Assembly: GCF_024586455.1 (NCBI RefSeq)
Contig: NC_065919.1
Coordinates: forward strand, 23,102,839 to 23,166,838
DNA length: 64,000 nucleotides
Direction of reading: 5' to 3'
From: Bactrocera neohumeralis
Lineage: Eukaryota; Arthropoda; Insecta; Diptera; Tephritidae
Below are positions 34,175 to 46,723 of this stretch, piece by piece. The notes beneath the pieces were generated by a model. The model had not been told where the DNA came from. It did not search any database and worked only from the letters and a program-made list of their open reading frames with translations. Position 1 is the first letter of the stretch. The number at the start of each line of letters is the position of its first letter. The position numbers were made by a program, and so were the translations under genes.

Positions 34175-35075
34175 TGTATATACTTGACCATCAAGTATCG
34201 GTGTGCTTAGTTTAGAATGAACACCGAAGACGGTGAGCGCAGTAGACGCCCAAAAGAAGTTGATACCAACAAAAATATAAAAAAAGTCCAGAAAACAACT
34301 TTGGATGCCTATAACGTGTAGTCGTTAGAGATAGCAGGTACTTTAATAATATTAAAAGAATGTCTAATTGGTTGCCGTGCGAACTCACTTTTGACCAAAA
34401 ACAACAATGAGTTCATGATTCGGAGCAGTGTTTCGGGAGGTTCAAGCATAATAAACCCGAGTTTTTGCATCAATATGTGACAATAAATGAAACATGGCTC
34501 CATCATTTCACTCCAAAGTTCTATCGATAGTCATCCGAGTGGACTGCACACGATGAACCCGCACCAAAGGGTTGGCAAGGCGTCTGTATATTGGGTCGCG
34601 CATAGAACGCGTAGAATTTTGATTGACTTCCTTGGAAAAGTAAGATCTATTAACAACGACTACTACACAACGTTATTAGAGCGTTTGATGGATGAAATCG
34701 CAGAAAATTTTATAGAAAAAGAAAGCGCAGTTTCACCAAGAAAATGCACCGAGTCACATGGAAGTGAAAAGGATGACAAAAATCCATTAACGGGGTTTCG
34801 AATTGCTGCCACATACTCCGTATTCTCAAGGTCTGGCCTTCAGCATCTATTACTTGTTCTCTTATATCAAAAGAGTGCTCCCTGGGAAGAAATATTCGTC
34901 GAATGAAGAGGTGTTCGCCGAAGCTGAGGCATATTTTGAAGCAAAGAATAAATAGGAATATCAGTTGGAGGGTCTTTATAATCAGTGTATCACCCTTAAA
35001 GGGAACTTTCTTTATTAAAAACAAATTTTGCCAAAAAAAGTATTTAACTTTGGTAGGCCAAAGGCTTCTCACTTG
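34175..35075 (+). pseudogene. mariner transposase relic, mellifera-type
   Basis: Plus-strand pieces in changing frames follow the order of a mellifera-subfamily mariner. There is a start-like MNTEDGERSRRPKEV (34217-34260). A deletion then leads to KPEFLHQYVTINETWLHHFT (about 34450-34510), where the first catalytic Asp is replaced by Asn. Then come SEWTAHDEPAPKGWQGVCIL (about 34527-34585), FIDFLGKVRSINNDYYTTLL (about 34620-34680), and a decayed Q-ENAPSHMEVKRMTKIH stretch holding the second catalytic region. It ends in the KYSSNEEVFAEAEAYFEAKN-like C-terminus at about 34890-34950. The 3' trailer (about 34975-35060) is repeated as a fragment at 47497-47582. Confidence 0.78.
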
Positions 35076-35269
35076 TAATTAGAGTTCGCTTTGTATGTAT
35101 GTGTATTACAATATATATATTTCAAATGGGTTTTACAAAGGTTTGATCTGCTACGGTGAAGTTCCAGAAAAAGTCAAATAGGATTCAACTGAAAGCGCAG
35201 CTTGAAATCTCAGCGTTATGAACTTCTTCTCATCGAAGATACATAAAACCTTTAAGTTTGCTATCTTAC

Positions 35270-36990
35270 GCGTCTAAATGCAACATTATAACAATCATAA
35301 GTCGCAGCAAAACGTTTTAGACAAACAATCGCTCTACCTCTCTCTCTCTCTCTCTCTCCTATTCCTCCCTCAAAAACTCACGTCCCCCGACCGCAGCTCT
35401 TTTCGGCTTAGTGGCTCCCAAAGCGTAGCAACAAAAGATTGCAATCAAGAAAACCTTTACCGCCATTTTTCTAATAAATTAAATGTACTTTGGACAATCG
35501 GCAAATCCCTTCGTTGCCACTTTCACTGCCACCAAGGCGGAATGCTCACCTAAAAATGGCCATTAATGCACGAGAAGGCGTAAGATAGAAGCAAAAAGAA
35601 AAATTACAACAGATTACTACCTTCAAGCGAGTCCAGGGCTTGCACGAAAATTACATAATAAAGCAGTTTAGTCGGCGAGCGCTGAGAAAGAAAGAAAGCA
35701 ATCTTGATTAAGAAGCCAACACAAGCAAAGCGCACAAGTGACACAAATACCGATTTATAACGTTAACTTTTAAACACACAACGAAACTGCAATTAAATGG
35801 CGTCACCTGGCGCTGGCCACATGCACATACCAAACAAGTATTTGGCTAACTGTACTACACGTATATACATGTCTGTGTGTTTGCCCTTTTTATTTTGGCT
35901 TGTTCGCTTGCCAAAATAACCATATATCCTGCCTCATTCGTATCTTTGCGGTTTACGACTTTCACACTTTGCTTATTTCCGCCTTGCCATGCAACCGCAA
36001 TCAAATTGATACAGACCACACACACACACACACACATGCATGCACGAATATATCACTTTTATGGCAATCACTACATCTACATTTATATTGCACTTAAATA
36101 AGACAAAAAGTGGCAAGACACTGATGGCGACAGGCAGAAGGCGCAAATATTCAGACACACACAGCGGACGGAGTAAAAATGCCACAACACAACAAACAGC
36201 AACAGCAACAACAACTAGTGTTGAAGCAATAATAGCAGCAATAACAGGCATAATAGTAAAATCCAGCCGACTGGCTGGTGAAAATTTATGACCACAAATG
36301 GCATTCACCGCCTTAACGTGTAGTTGAAGTTTCCTTTTAATTTAAAATTTTAATTGGCCATTTCCTTTTCAGTCTGCCAAGTAGACAAGCGTGTGCAAAG
36401 CACTCACAGTTGCTTACCAGCACACAGATAAGCCGCTCAAACGCAAAGCTGTCACTTATACATACACACAAACATACATACTTAGGCATATACACACGTA
36501 CAAACACACCTACAGTTATATTCACTAACTTTTATTTGTGTGGTATACAGTTAGGCTGCGAGCTGTGTGGCTGGGTGTGTACACAGCACCAAAGCAGAAT
36601 ACACAAACAAACGTAGCCAAGCACATAGGCTCGTTTGTAGATCTGCAGGCGTGCTTGTGACTTTGCTTTGATTTAGCACTGCCACCAGCAAACAGCAATA
36701 AACACCTCCAAAGCGCTCATGCCACAACACGCTACGCTATGCTACACCATGCCATGCCCATAAGCTGTGCATACAAGCCGCACCTGGCGGCGTGCTTGCG
36801 TGTACAACTGACTGCGTAGCTACTTTGCGTTGCCGAGTGAAAAAATTGGTATGGAAATGCACAAAGGCACATTCTCTGAAAACAACGCTGGCAGCAGAAA
36901 TGTCACTCACGGAGTTCCTTAACATCAAAGCGCGCTTTGTTTGCTTGTTCTTTTTGTTCGCTTCCCTTTTGTTTTGTTATTTTTTTCGTT
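35270..36990. other. Non-coding, GC-richer single-copy-looking block
   Basis: The longest such block in the window. It contains a (CT)n tract at about 35338-35359, a (CA)n tract at about 36018-36034, CAACAG repeats near 36190-36230 and ACATACA runs near 36470-36510. Frames are open on both strands because of composition. No protein is recognised. Confidence 0.45.
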
Positions 36991-37735
36991 CCATGCTGCA
37001 TTACGTCTTTTGCAAAAATTTAGTTCTTTAAAAAAGTTTTTGTGGAAAAATTTAAAAAATATTTCATGCGATATATTACAAGTATATACAAGTAGCATTA
37101 GATTTATAACATGATGATGTTTGTATTTAATTAATTTTTAATTTAATTTTGTTAGTTAAGCATTATGTTTTTTATTTATCTCTTGCGATAAATATATTAC
37201 TTAAAAAAATCTTAAAACTAAACATATTAAGAAGTTGTGATTCTCTCAGGTATCAAAGCGAACTTAAATTCATATTAGTACAACAACAGTACATTGATTG
37301 AACTCTAATCGATTGAAACAAGCAATACATTTTGCAGTTTGCGTTTTATAATTCAGACTCATTATTCATTTCATTATGCACAATAAAATATTACTTAAAG
37401 GCCGTTGGCATTTCTAGAAACCTAATTGAAGAAAATCGTTTGTTCCTGATGTTTTCATTGACCAAATTAATGACGTTTACCCTTTACTAGCTGAAAGTTA
37501 AGCACAATGTATGTGCGTGAGGGTTTTACTATGTACATATAGACGAGTAAACTAAGAATCTTTCTTAGATTCCACACAAACGCAAGGCTGATACTGAACA
37601 GCAGAGCCGCATGGACCAGTAGACGAAGTGCTGGAAAGATATGCAAATTTTTACGCAGACTACCAAACTCATTATATTTTTTTATAATAGGGGGAATCAT
37701 CGAAAGCCGGTGTCCGGTACTTTAATCCGTTAAAC
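36991..37735. other. No gene recognised
   Basis: AT-rich intron sequence. About 37560-37735 may be the decayed edge of the neighbouring LINE but has no motif I can name. Confidence 0.4.
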
Positions 37736-37739
37736 CTAA

Positions 37740-38135
37740 TCTACTCCCAACTCAAGACTCTCCCACGGAACCAGCGGCTAAGTATTACTTCAAGAGAAGG
37801 ACAGGACATTTAATTCTACTCTATTGCATAGACTGACGAACGCTTAATTTGTTAAAAAGGTTTCAGTTGAGTTGTCTTTATGAATGCTGACGCTTCGCTA
37901 ACAGCTTTCCATTTATCAGTCACATTCTTATAGTGCCGTATAAGACGATGGGGCCGGTGCATTTCAGATGAGGAGTTCCACCACTCCTGCCACACTGTGG
38001 TGCACTTATTCTTCTCCTCAATCTTTGCATATACTGTTTTAGGCGCTAATAGCAGATATAATCGCTCGAATTCATCTCCCTGGAGTCAATGGGCGGTATA
38101 CTGACTAATATGTCAGCAGCATGAGATTGCCAAAA
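37740..38135 (-). pseudogene. R1-like LINE 3' end, copy 2
   Basis: A diverged copy of the 3' portion at 5880-6050, in the same orientation. CTACTC with CTCAAGACTCTCCCAC, then AGTATTACTTCA, then GGACATTTAA, then ACTGAC, then CAGCTTTCCATTTATCAGTC follow each other in the same order in both. The coding sequence is too broken to read beyond short pieces. Confidence 0.62.
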
Positions 38136-38284
38136 GTGACGGCAATTACCAAAAATTATGTATTTATGACGAAGCCTCCAAAACAGCTCTGAACACGATT
38201 CAGAGCGAGGCGGAATACTTTGAAGACAATACTGGATGTCAAGGACGTGTGCAAGAGCCTCCAAGAAAAACACGTATGCTTTTT

Positions 38285-38640
38285 ACTCAAACGGTCTCGA
38301 ATGAACTTGAGAACAGCTGTTGGCCTAGTCACAGGTCATAACTTATTGGCAATACATGCGGGTCGGATTGACATATAGTAGACGATACATGCAGAATGTG
38401 TTGAGTAAGCATAAGATGGACGCTGGAACATCTCATCTTTGTTTGACGAGTCTACAACTCGTCTTATATATCTAGGAGCTTCGCAGTTCAAAGGACTAGA
38501 TGAAGTACCAAAAATAGATATCAGGTCACTCTAAAAGCTCGCGAAAAGCCTTAACGTACTGTATGACGAATACTTCAGCCCAAATAAAACTGAATCGCCA
38601 TTTAATAATCGTTCAGAACAACCTAACTTAACCTTTTAAG
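38285..38640 (+). pseudogene. Jockey/R1-type LINE C-terminal tail
   Basis: The plus strand reads NLRTAVGLVTGHNLLAIHAG (about 38303-38360), then RIDI and DDTCRMC, then WTLEHLIF, in the order of the cysteine tail that follows RNase H in Jockey- and R1-like polyproteins (VTGHxxxGxHAxRxGI, CRxC, EHLLxxCP). It abuts copy 2 of the R1-like relic but runs in the opposite direction. Stops and frameshifts are present. Confidence 0.65.
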
Positions 38641-39526
38641 ATATTGCACTAGTTTTCATAGAAATAATTTCAGGAGAACTTTCCACAAAAATTTTTACTA
38701 TTTTACTCTGAAAATAATTCAAAAATTGAGTTCGCTCATGTTTAACAAAAACAACGTTGACGAATCCCTTATTAATCATATATTTTAACAGTCTTAAAGC
38801 AGAAGCTTTGATCGAGTTAAACAACTCGGGCATGTTTCATCAAAAAATACTGAAATTGGGATTGTTAAATAATAACTAAATTGGAACCCGATTTAGGGTA
38901 AGACAAAATATGAACTAAGATTTTATTTCATGTTTACATATATTTCTAGTTAAATCTGTCTAAGTTCTAGAAAAAACATAAATGTTCTGTTTGAAACCCA
39001 CATAAAAAATATCCTAAGATTATAGGAGCAGTTACATCTACTTCACAGTAAAAGTGAAGTAAAGAAGTGGCACTCGATCGCAGAAAAATCATCCACAGTG
39101 CCTGAAAAACTTCACATGCCGCCTGTATGTACTCGTATACTAAGTGCTAAACGAATATGTAGTTGAGTGCATATAAAACGTTCGATTGTATGCCAGTGAA
39201 ACGTTATTTATGAAAGCGGGCGAGCTTTTATGCAGATTTATACATTTTTATGCCAAATAGAAGCAGCTAGCTTGGACAAACGACAGGCGATTTGCATATA
39301 GATTTAATATTAGAATGAGTTTTTCTATATTCCTTTGACTGTGTATGCAAGTAAAGGTGTAAAATGTATTGAAGAGTAGAAAAGCGACTAGTTTTAATTT
39401 GGTTGAGCAATATGCTGTAAAATTCAAGTTAATATAATAATTATCGTTAGCATAATCTATATGCTAGTGTTGCAGTAATTCAGAGCTTACCGTTTGATAA
39501 CATGTTATTTCGTTTTACAACTAATT

Positions 39527-40232
39527 TTATAACCTGAATAGGGTATATTAAGTTTGTCATGATGTCTGTAACACCCAAAAGGAAGCGTCGGAGACCCTAT
39601 AAAGTATATATAAATGATCAGTATGCTGAGCTGAGTCGATTTAGCCATGTCCATCTGTCTGTCTGTCCGTGCGTCTGTCCGTCCGTCCGTCTGTCTGTAT
39701 ATATACGAACTAGTCCCTCAGTTTTGAAGATATTGTTTTGAAATTTTGCAAACATCATTTTCTCTTCAAGAAGCTGCTCATTTGTCGGAACTGCCGATAT
39801 CGGAACACTATAACATATAGCTGCCATACAAACTGAACGATCGGAATCAAGTTCTTGTATGGTAAAAAGTTTTCATTTGACAAGATATATTCACGAAATT
39901 TGGTGTAGATTATTTTCTAAGGCAACACTATAATCTACGAAGAAATTGTTCAGATCGGCTTACTATAGCATATAGCTGTCATATAAAGCGAACGATCGAA
40001 ATCAAGAGCTTGTATGGAAAACTTTCGCATTTGGCGTGGTATCTTCAAGAGATTTTTACATGGATTACTGCTTAAGGTAATAATATAATATCCGAAAAAA
40101 TTGTTCAGATCGGATTACTACAGCATATAGCTGCCATATAAACTGAACACATAGTTACTAAAAGAAATGCACCTGTGAAGGGTATATCAGCTTCGGTGTA
40201 GCCGAAGTTAACGTTTTTTCTTGTTTTTATTT
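39527..40232 (+). mobile_element. mini-me/DINE-like element, forward copy
   Basis: This copy has all the family parts in order: ATAACCTGAATAGGGTAT start, GTCTGTAACACCC, GAAGCGTCGGAGACCCTATA, (TA)n, core GAGTCGATTTAGCCATGTCC, a GTCY run at about 39655-39698, and two AGCTGCCATA/AGCTGTCATA sub-repeats. It closes with GAAGGGTATATCAGCTTCGG and TTTTTTCTTG. A frame of 60 codons through the GTCY run (39559-39741) is an artefact of the repeat. Confidence 0.82.
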
Positions 40233-41250
40233 CATCTAGTTTAATAACACTGCTCAAGTAACTTCTTTCGGACCACTCCAACAAGCAGCCTGAACTTATG
40301 CAGCTCTACGTAGTTTTAGTTAAATTTCCTTATTCATTTGCATATGAAGAGCATTCTGCTACTTTAGCTTTTGCCTTTGATGTCAGGTAGCTTAACCGAT
40401 GGATATTTGCTCAGCGATAACTATTTTGCAAAAGCTGAATTTAATAGATTATGTACCACATACTTCTAAATCGCATTTGCTATTTTTTATGATGCAAATG
40501 TGGCATTGAGCTGACTGAAAAGTATGCGCTTTAATGGCCAGTCAAATATGCTAAAACGTCATCCACCGCTCTAAGTGACTTTTTGTGAATAAAAACTTGT
40601 ATTATGTAGCTGTGCCACCTGGCGTATACGTAACCTTTTACCAATTTCTACTCACAATAACTTTCAAGCACACTATATTATATCTTACGCTTGTATTACA
40701 AACGCTGCTAATTTATTGCGACAAAAATTAAATGAGAAATGCAAATTAAAACTTCAAAATGCACATACGTGTGTGTGTGCGTGCACCCAAATATGCTTTA
40801 ACTGTGTGTTATGGCGATGCAATATAGGTAAATGAATGTGTTTTCAGTATAAAGACATATGTATGTGTTGCGTACATAAGTTTATAAATATATATGTAAG
40901 TCTGCTATCGTTTACACACAAATTTATATCAAAGAAATTCCGTGAATGTATGTCGTGCCTTCGGCCACCCCGTTTGTGCCTGTGTGATAGACAACAACAC
41001 ATCAATGTAGCTTTCACAACTACAAAAAGTTGATATAAAACTGCTGCTGATGATATCTGTTTATACATTATATAGACTTCATTTACATTTTCTTGAATTT
41101 TTTACATTGCTACTACAAGAGTTTGCTAGCTGAACGCGCGGTAGAAAAACACACAAATGAAAGAAATTATCTGCATTGCATAAATTGCGGTCATTGATAC
41201 AACACATACACCTTCATGCTTGTAACGGAAATAAGAAACAAATAAACAAA
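40233..41250. other. Non-coding block, partly CA/TG-rich
   Basis: It appears single-copy with a GTGTGTGTGCGTG tract at about 40767-40780. A 65-codon frame at 40836-41033 has no recognisable features. No transposon is recognised. Confidence 0.4.
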
Positions 41251-41539
41251 TATAAATAAATAAATATATACTCTTTTGAGTGAATATATAATATGTCATT
41301 GTGCGGACTTTGTTATGTGCTGTGATTCAATGACTTTTCCAATAGTCAGCAAGCCTAAAGCTGAGTATTCGATAATGCATTGCTAGTTAGTCACAGAAAA
41401 GTCAATTTCATAGCCATTTAAATATCTTGTGATATTAGAAAGAACAGAGAATATTTAGAACTAAAAACTTAAATTTTTTACAAATTATGAAAAAAATATT
41501 TTGGAGGATCAAATGTGATATTATTAATCTTAATTACAA

Positions 41540-42135
41540 TTTTGGTTCACTCACAATTCTTCGCCAGTTGGCTAGCGACTGTGACTAAGCTAAGTGCTCC
41601 TCTGGTACCGTTGACGTTCGGATAAGACATTTACTACGACTATTAGGACTATGTTAACTGCAAAACTAAATATCAGTACATCATTATCGCTTGGAATATC
41701 CGTTGTATATACGATATTCAGATTTGGGTCCAGCCTACTGTGTTGAGGTACACCAGCCCTTATCGGTCGTTGATCAGATATGAAATTAGCCAGTTTTGCA
41801 GTAAATTTTATTTTATAGATAAAACTCCAATATTTTATATAATTCGAAAGGGAATATTTTTTTTAATTTTATATAAAAGACCATGCGTAAACTCCTCATA
41901 AAATGAGTGGGCTATATAATAAAATATTGTTGAACAGTCTAAGCTCAAATGCTTTTCTGATTTCGTTAATTAATCTATGGAATTTTCCATGTTTTGCCCG
42001 AAACCCGAATTGCTGCATCGCAGTTATATTATTTTCATAGAGGAAAAGGGATATCTTTGGTAATAACACTTTTTCGATTATTTTGGAAAGGCAGGGCGGA
42101 ATGTTTATTGGTCTGTAAGAAGGACGACATAGATT
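41540..42135 (-). pseudogene. Jockey-clade LINE reverse transcriptase relic
   Basis: The minus strand reads as the palm of a Jockey-type reverse transcriptase. There is YRPINIPPCLSKIIEKVLLP (about 42120-42062), then NNITAMQQFGFRAKHGKFHR (about 42030-41972), then a deletion. RPIRAGVPQ with LDPNLNIVYTTDIPSDNDV (about 41770-41690) follows, and then FSFAVNIVLI, where the family has FADDTAL. The two catalytic aspartates of the YxDD-type box are thus replaced by Val and Asn. Stops are also present. It is a different subfamily from the relics at 7280 and 43010. Confidence 0.78.
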
Positions 42136-42754
42136 TTGAAGAATAAATTAAGAATTTTAACATTATAAGCAAAGTTTTGATGTGCTAGTATCTATTTTGA
42201 CTTGGTGATATAGTTAAGGACACTTCAAGTTTTTAGTTAATATATTAAAGTAATACTGTAGAATTAAAAGTTGTATGAATTTATACCGCATATATCAGCC
42301 AACATTTGACTTATCTTAATACAATTGAAAAAGTAAAAAGAAAAACTTTTGGCTGACTTTACTTCATTTGATTTTTGATTTTATACGAGATACCTCGATG
42401 AAACCATGGGAGCATTTTACTAGTCTAGAACATGTTCTTTGTATCTGGAAAAATAAATATAAAATGGACTATCTCCAATATACATAAATTGAGATCATCC
42501 AACTTCCGGCTAAATTAACCGAAATTATATTGGATATTTTTTAGTTTACAAAATACTGTGTTACATACAATGATTTTCGTTACTCTAACAAGGCGTGTGC
42601 CGATAATGTCGGTCAGTGTATGAGTGATATATACGTATATGTATATAAAATTGCTTGGAATCAGATCTGGTTGACCTTCTGCACCTTAAGGTTATTCCCT
42701 GGCTTTGGTCTTGGCAAGTTGAGAGAGTATGAATTATTCGGTTACACCCTAACA

Positions 42755-42870
42755 TACTTTCTTTCTTTATTGTTGTAGCATGATTTGATCTTTGCTTCAA
42801 AACGGGCCTCAGTTTCGGCGATCACCTTTTGATTTCGAAGAAAATTTCTCTTCATTTCGCAGAAAAATGC
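42755..42870 (-). pseudogene. mariner C-terminal fragment, mellifera-type
   Basis: The minus strand reads EKFSSKS, then after a one-base shift VIAETEARFEAKIKSCYNNK. This matches the segment KFSSNEEVIAETEAYFEAK seen near the C-terminus of mellifera-type mariners, and the copy at 34175. Only about 35 residues can be read. Confidence 0.55.
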
Positions 42871-43009
42871 CTAAATTAATGTGAGGCAATGGAATCGATG
42901 TCAAGTGTTCCAAAGTAAACAGCTATCTCTACGATTTTCTCGTTTCTTCTCTGCAAGAAACTTGACATTCTCCGACACTAAGTCTACATCGGTCATACTT
43001 ACTAATTAA

Positions 43010-43330
43010 GCGAAGGGAGCTCACAGTTGATGGCTTTAAAATTTCAACATTGTACAACTCTAAGATTTTAAGTGTTACATTCAACAGCCATTGCTCCTAT
43101 ACCCCGCATACGACCGCGATTACTGCCAAAGTATAACGACGAGACAAAATCCTCCAGTCGCTAGCCTGCAACACATGGGGAAGGACAAAAACATGTTGTC
43201 GGCAACATACAAGGCAATCGGCCGGGCGATCTTAAATTGCGCTGCATCGATATTGTGGACACAGGCGAATGAGCTTCAGGCGTTTCAAAATACAGCACTC
43301 CGAATGATTACAGTAAATACCGGATGTTTC
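43010..43330 (+). pseudogene. Jockey-superfamily LINE fragment, same family as 7280-8540
   Basis: The plus strand reads TVDGFKISTLYNSKILSVTF, then a SYTPHTTAITAKV stretch, then a frame change to RDKILQSLACNTWGKDKNML, SATYKAIGRAILNCAASILW and LQAFQNTALRMITVNTGCF. These align with KIPTVNNLKILGVTF and CQNTALRTTTGCL in the relic at 7280-8540. Both ends are truncated. Confidence 0.78.
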
Positions 43331-44049
43331 CGAATAAGGAATTCTCTTGCGATATTTTCACAAAAATCCTGTATCAACAAAGTGTTGTTAATCCTTCACA
43401 AATCTGCAAAAGTTTTTCATTTCGATTCAAGCTAATTGATAATGATAAACTCAGAAAGATGTCGCTTAGATAACATCGATCGACAAAATGTTGGGTTCTG
43501 ACTTCTTAAATTTCAGTTTCTCCTACAGCAAACATGGATGGCAAAATGTTTTTTCATTCAAGTTTGCCTTTTTAGAGTTTTTTTTCGTATTTCTATTAAG
43601 ATCGCACCGGCAATTCATGCCCATTCCAGTTTCTCTCCTGTTTGTAGAATCAGAATTTGAGCATGAAAACAGAAACTCAAACACTTTTTTCTTGACAAAT
43701 CCAGAGAACTTGGAAAAAGCGATAATAAAAGGACGCTAAAAGAATAGTAGTTTGCGATTAAAAATCTGTGAGCAAGCTCTTTATAAAGGAGTTTCATTCA
43801 GAATTCAATAACTGCACATTATAATTATTAAACGAAAATTATGCTAATTTCACCCATTCAATATGAGTATTGAAGAAAGATCAGCGGAAATACTGCGAAT
43901 TAATACTTAAGCGAAGCAGATTTACATTTGCTGTGGGTTTGGATATTCATTACATTTTCAATTGAGCATAGGCTGAAATAAAATAGCAATAAAAAATATA
44001 TAAGTAAATATGTCATTATCCTTTTCCTTGCAATCAATCAATTAATATA
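43331..44049. other. No gene recognised
   Basis: AT-rich intron sequence. A frame of 83 codons at 43488-43739 has no recognisable features. Confidence 0.4.
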
Positions 44050-45130
44050 ATGAGATTGAAGCATTAGCGCATAGCATTATTGATAAGCGCAAAGCAGACA
44101 AGACGAATTATGCGATTATTAGAGAACGATGCGCTAAAATGCCACAAAAATGCCAAGGAGCGTATTTCACAGAAGCAATAAGCCGCCGATAGATGCTTGA
44201 GTTTCCCCAATTGAATAAATTGGTTTGGAGTTAAGTGCGGGGAGCAGAGTTGCTGGGATGGCGAAGCGGCGAAAAAATTTAATTATCAGCAAAACTGATA
44301 ATTATATGCCGCAACGGCTGTGGCAGTTAAAACAGTGCGGATACCACAAGGCATATATGTATGTACGCGCGCACACACAAAGTTCTATTGGAAATGAGGT
44401 GAAGGCAGCGGGCACGACTGCTGCGACAGTAAATTAAATTTATCATTTGATCGATTTAGTCCTGCTTCGATGGCTGCTAATGATGCCTCTGACGCCAGGC
44501 ATATCTTTGCATTTGTGGTTAATGAAAAAAGGCAACGAGTGAGCGCTGAAAAAGTGCAGATAGTCAGCTTCGTGCTGGTGTGGGCGGTATAGTCTGCGTG
44601 GTGAAATGCGCCACTGTATGCACCCAAGGGAGCTGCGATAAAGTGGTAGTCATTAATGGATAGCAGAAAATATGCGCCAAGTGGCAGCGTTAAAGCATAA
44701 TGAGTTGGATGAAAAAAAGAAAAAAATAAATAAATAATTAAACGAAGTTTCGCTTTTATCAGTTCACTCGGCATTTAAGCAAATGCATTGCATTGCGCGG
44801 CCTGCGTAAAACACCGTGTCGTATGGGCAACTTATAATTAAAGCGCGCGTTTCAAAGGGGTTCGTCAGAAGTAGAAAAATCACACAAAGTACAAGCTGCC
44901 AGCATAATCATTAACGACTCAGCTTGCCAGACTGCTTTCCATGTCTTTTTACTCTTTTTGCATTTGCTTGGGCGCTGCATGTTGTCAATAAGGCAGACCA
45001 ACTGTCTCTCGCGTGTAAATTTAATGCCTGCTTTCATCCCTCTTTCCTTATTTAAATATTTCGCTTAATCGACAGTCGCTTTTTTCATTACTTTACGCAT
45101 AACTTCAATGTAATTAAAACTTTTATGTGC
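44050..45130. other. Non-coding, GC-richer single-copy-looking block
   Basis: Similar to the other such blocks, with a GCGCGCACACACA patch at 44367-44380. A minus-strand frame of 129 codons (44385-44774) is open but unrecognised, with poly-purine runs typical of non-coding DNA. Confidence 0.4.
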
Positions 45131-45289
45131 CTTTTCTCACTTCTACTGGCATCTATAGATATGCTCTACAACAAAAGTCTGACCATAGTAAGTCACTTGA
45201 CATAATAATTACTTGACATAAGTGGTAACCACTTGGCTTAGTTATCAATGAAACAAAATAAATATAAATTGATTTTTACTTTTATTTTG

Positions 45290-45700
45290 ATCGATCACTT
45301 TGCATGGCAGCTACATATACATATGCTGTAGTGGTTCGATTTGAACAATATGCTCGGCGATTGTAGCCTTGTTGCCTTGTGCAACAATCTAAGCAAAATT
45401 TTGGAAGGACAGCTCGTCAATTAAAAAGTTTTCCACATAAGGAATAGGTTTTCATCGATCAGTTTCAGACTAAATTCATGCCAAAATTATGAATATGTTT
45501 GCAAAATTAAGGTCTGGGAATAAAATATGAAAGAAACGACAGAGAAAAACCGTTTTTTAGGGCGACCGTGTAAGGACGTATATGGGGGCTAAGGGAAGCA
45601 GTGACCCGATTCAACTCATTTTTAACAATAATACATACCAATATCAGGAAAGGATTCCCTCTTAATTTCATTTATATATCTCACACATTGACCGTTGTTT
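45290..45700. repeat. Degenerate dispersed repeats
   Basis: 45305-45480 resembles the sub-repeats of the mini-me-like family in reverse (ATGGCAGCTACATATACATA, GGTTCGATTTGAACAATATG, AATTAAAAAGTTTTCCA). 45575-45640 (TATATGGGGGCTAAGGGAA, GTGACCCGATTCAACTC) matches the fragment at 17210-17275. Confidence 0.5.
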
Positions 45701-45703
45701 TAA

Positions 45704-46110
45704 GGTAGTAGTCTGGTAAATTGTGTTCAGAATATCGAAAAATTTTTTTGCTTAATTTCAAAGTACAATATCTTGAGAATATACTGTGGAAATTTCAGAC
45801 AGAAATTCGAAATATTTCGGGAGTTATAACGAGTTCTCTAGAGCGCCTCGGAGTCATCTCTCTCGGTGTTGTTGAACTTTAAACGCGTTTTTCTCAAAAC
45901 ATTGTTTTTCTGGTCGGCCCGGTCCTAACTTTTTTTCTACGGAACCGATTGCTTTCAATTTTAACAGGCTGTTCTACACACTTATAATTCTCGTCTTTAC
46001 TAACGAGAATTTTTTTAAATCCTAACATTTTGTTTTACAACACTTTCTTTGCTAAAATAAAAGGATTTTTTTTTTTTTGAAAATAGGCATAAGTTACCAG
46101 ACTACTACCT
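45704..46110. mobile_element. TTAA-flanked MITE, family 2
   Basis: A 407-bp non-coding element between TTAA at 45700-45703 and TTAA at 46111-46114, with 16 identical inverted terminal bases (GGTAGTAGTCTGGTAA and complement). A perfect short inverted repeat, ATTCTCGT/ACGAGAAT, lies at about 45988-46009. Its middle (about 45880-45960) resembles the core of family 1 (about 168-240) even though the ends differ. Confidence 0.85.
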
Positions 46111-46159
46111 TAAGTAAAAAGTGAAGCATAGAATCTTGGGTAAACATTTCCGGTATTTG

Positions 46160-46690
46160 AAGGCGTATATGGTTATGGTTCGATTTGGAGAATGTTTTGT
46201 CATAAGGTAGCACACTTCAACAACACTATTAGTGCAAGCTCTTATCTTGTTAAATGTAAGCATTATTTGCTTCTTGGTTTATATACTAGGTAGTGAAAGA
46301 ACCAAATTCAAAATTGTGTCATATTGAAAATAGACGTGGTTATGGTCCGATTTTGTCTTTCTTTCCTCCAGTAACATATAATGTCAGAGGAATGTTATAT
46401 ACAGAACTTGGTTGAAATCGATGAAACAGATCTCGATATATGAGATTTCACCTAAATATGGTGGGTGCCACGCCCGTCGTCCAATTTTGAACCCGGCTCG
46501 ATTAAAGGCTTCACCCATCATGTCGGGGGAAGAATTTAATGTCTCTGGCGTTTCCAGTTCTTTATCGCGCTTCTTAGTAATTTTTAACAATACCGTTTTA
46601 AGTGTCAATGGGTAGTGGACGGAGTTGTCATCCGATTTATCAATTTTACATTAGCAATAGGATTGCTTTTGAGACTTCTTGTAGGCGAAT
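46160..46690 (+). repeat. Dispersed non-coding repeat (DINE-like, tentative)
   Basis: It contains TTGAAATCGATGAAACAGAT, GATATATGAGATTTCACC, GTGCCACGCCCGTCGTCC and AATTTAATGTCTCTGGCG. These are segments I associate with a common non-coding repeat in fruit-fly genomes that shares CCACGCCC-type boxes with the element at 24480. It has no coding capacity; the short frames on both strands are incidental. Boundaries are approximate. Confidence 0.5.
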
Positions 46691-46723
46691 TTTGATATTT
46701 TAGTTTGAATGATTTCGGAATTA

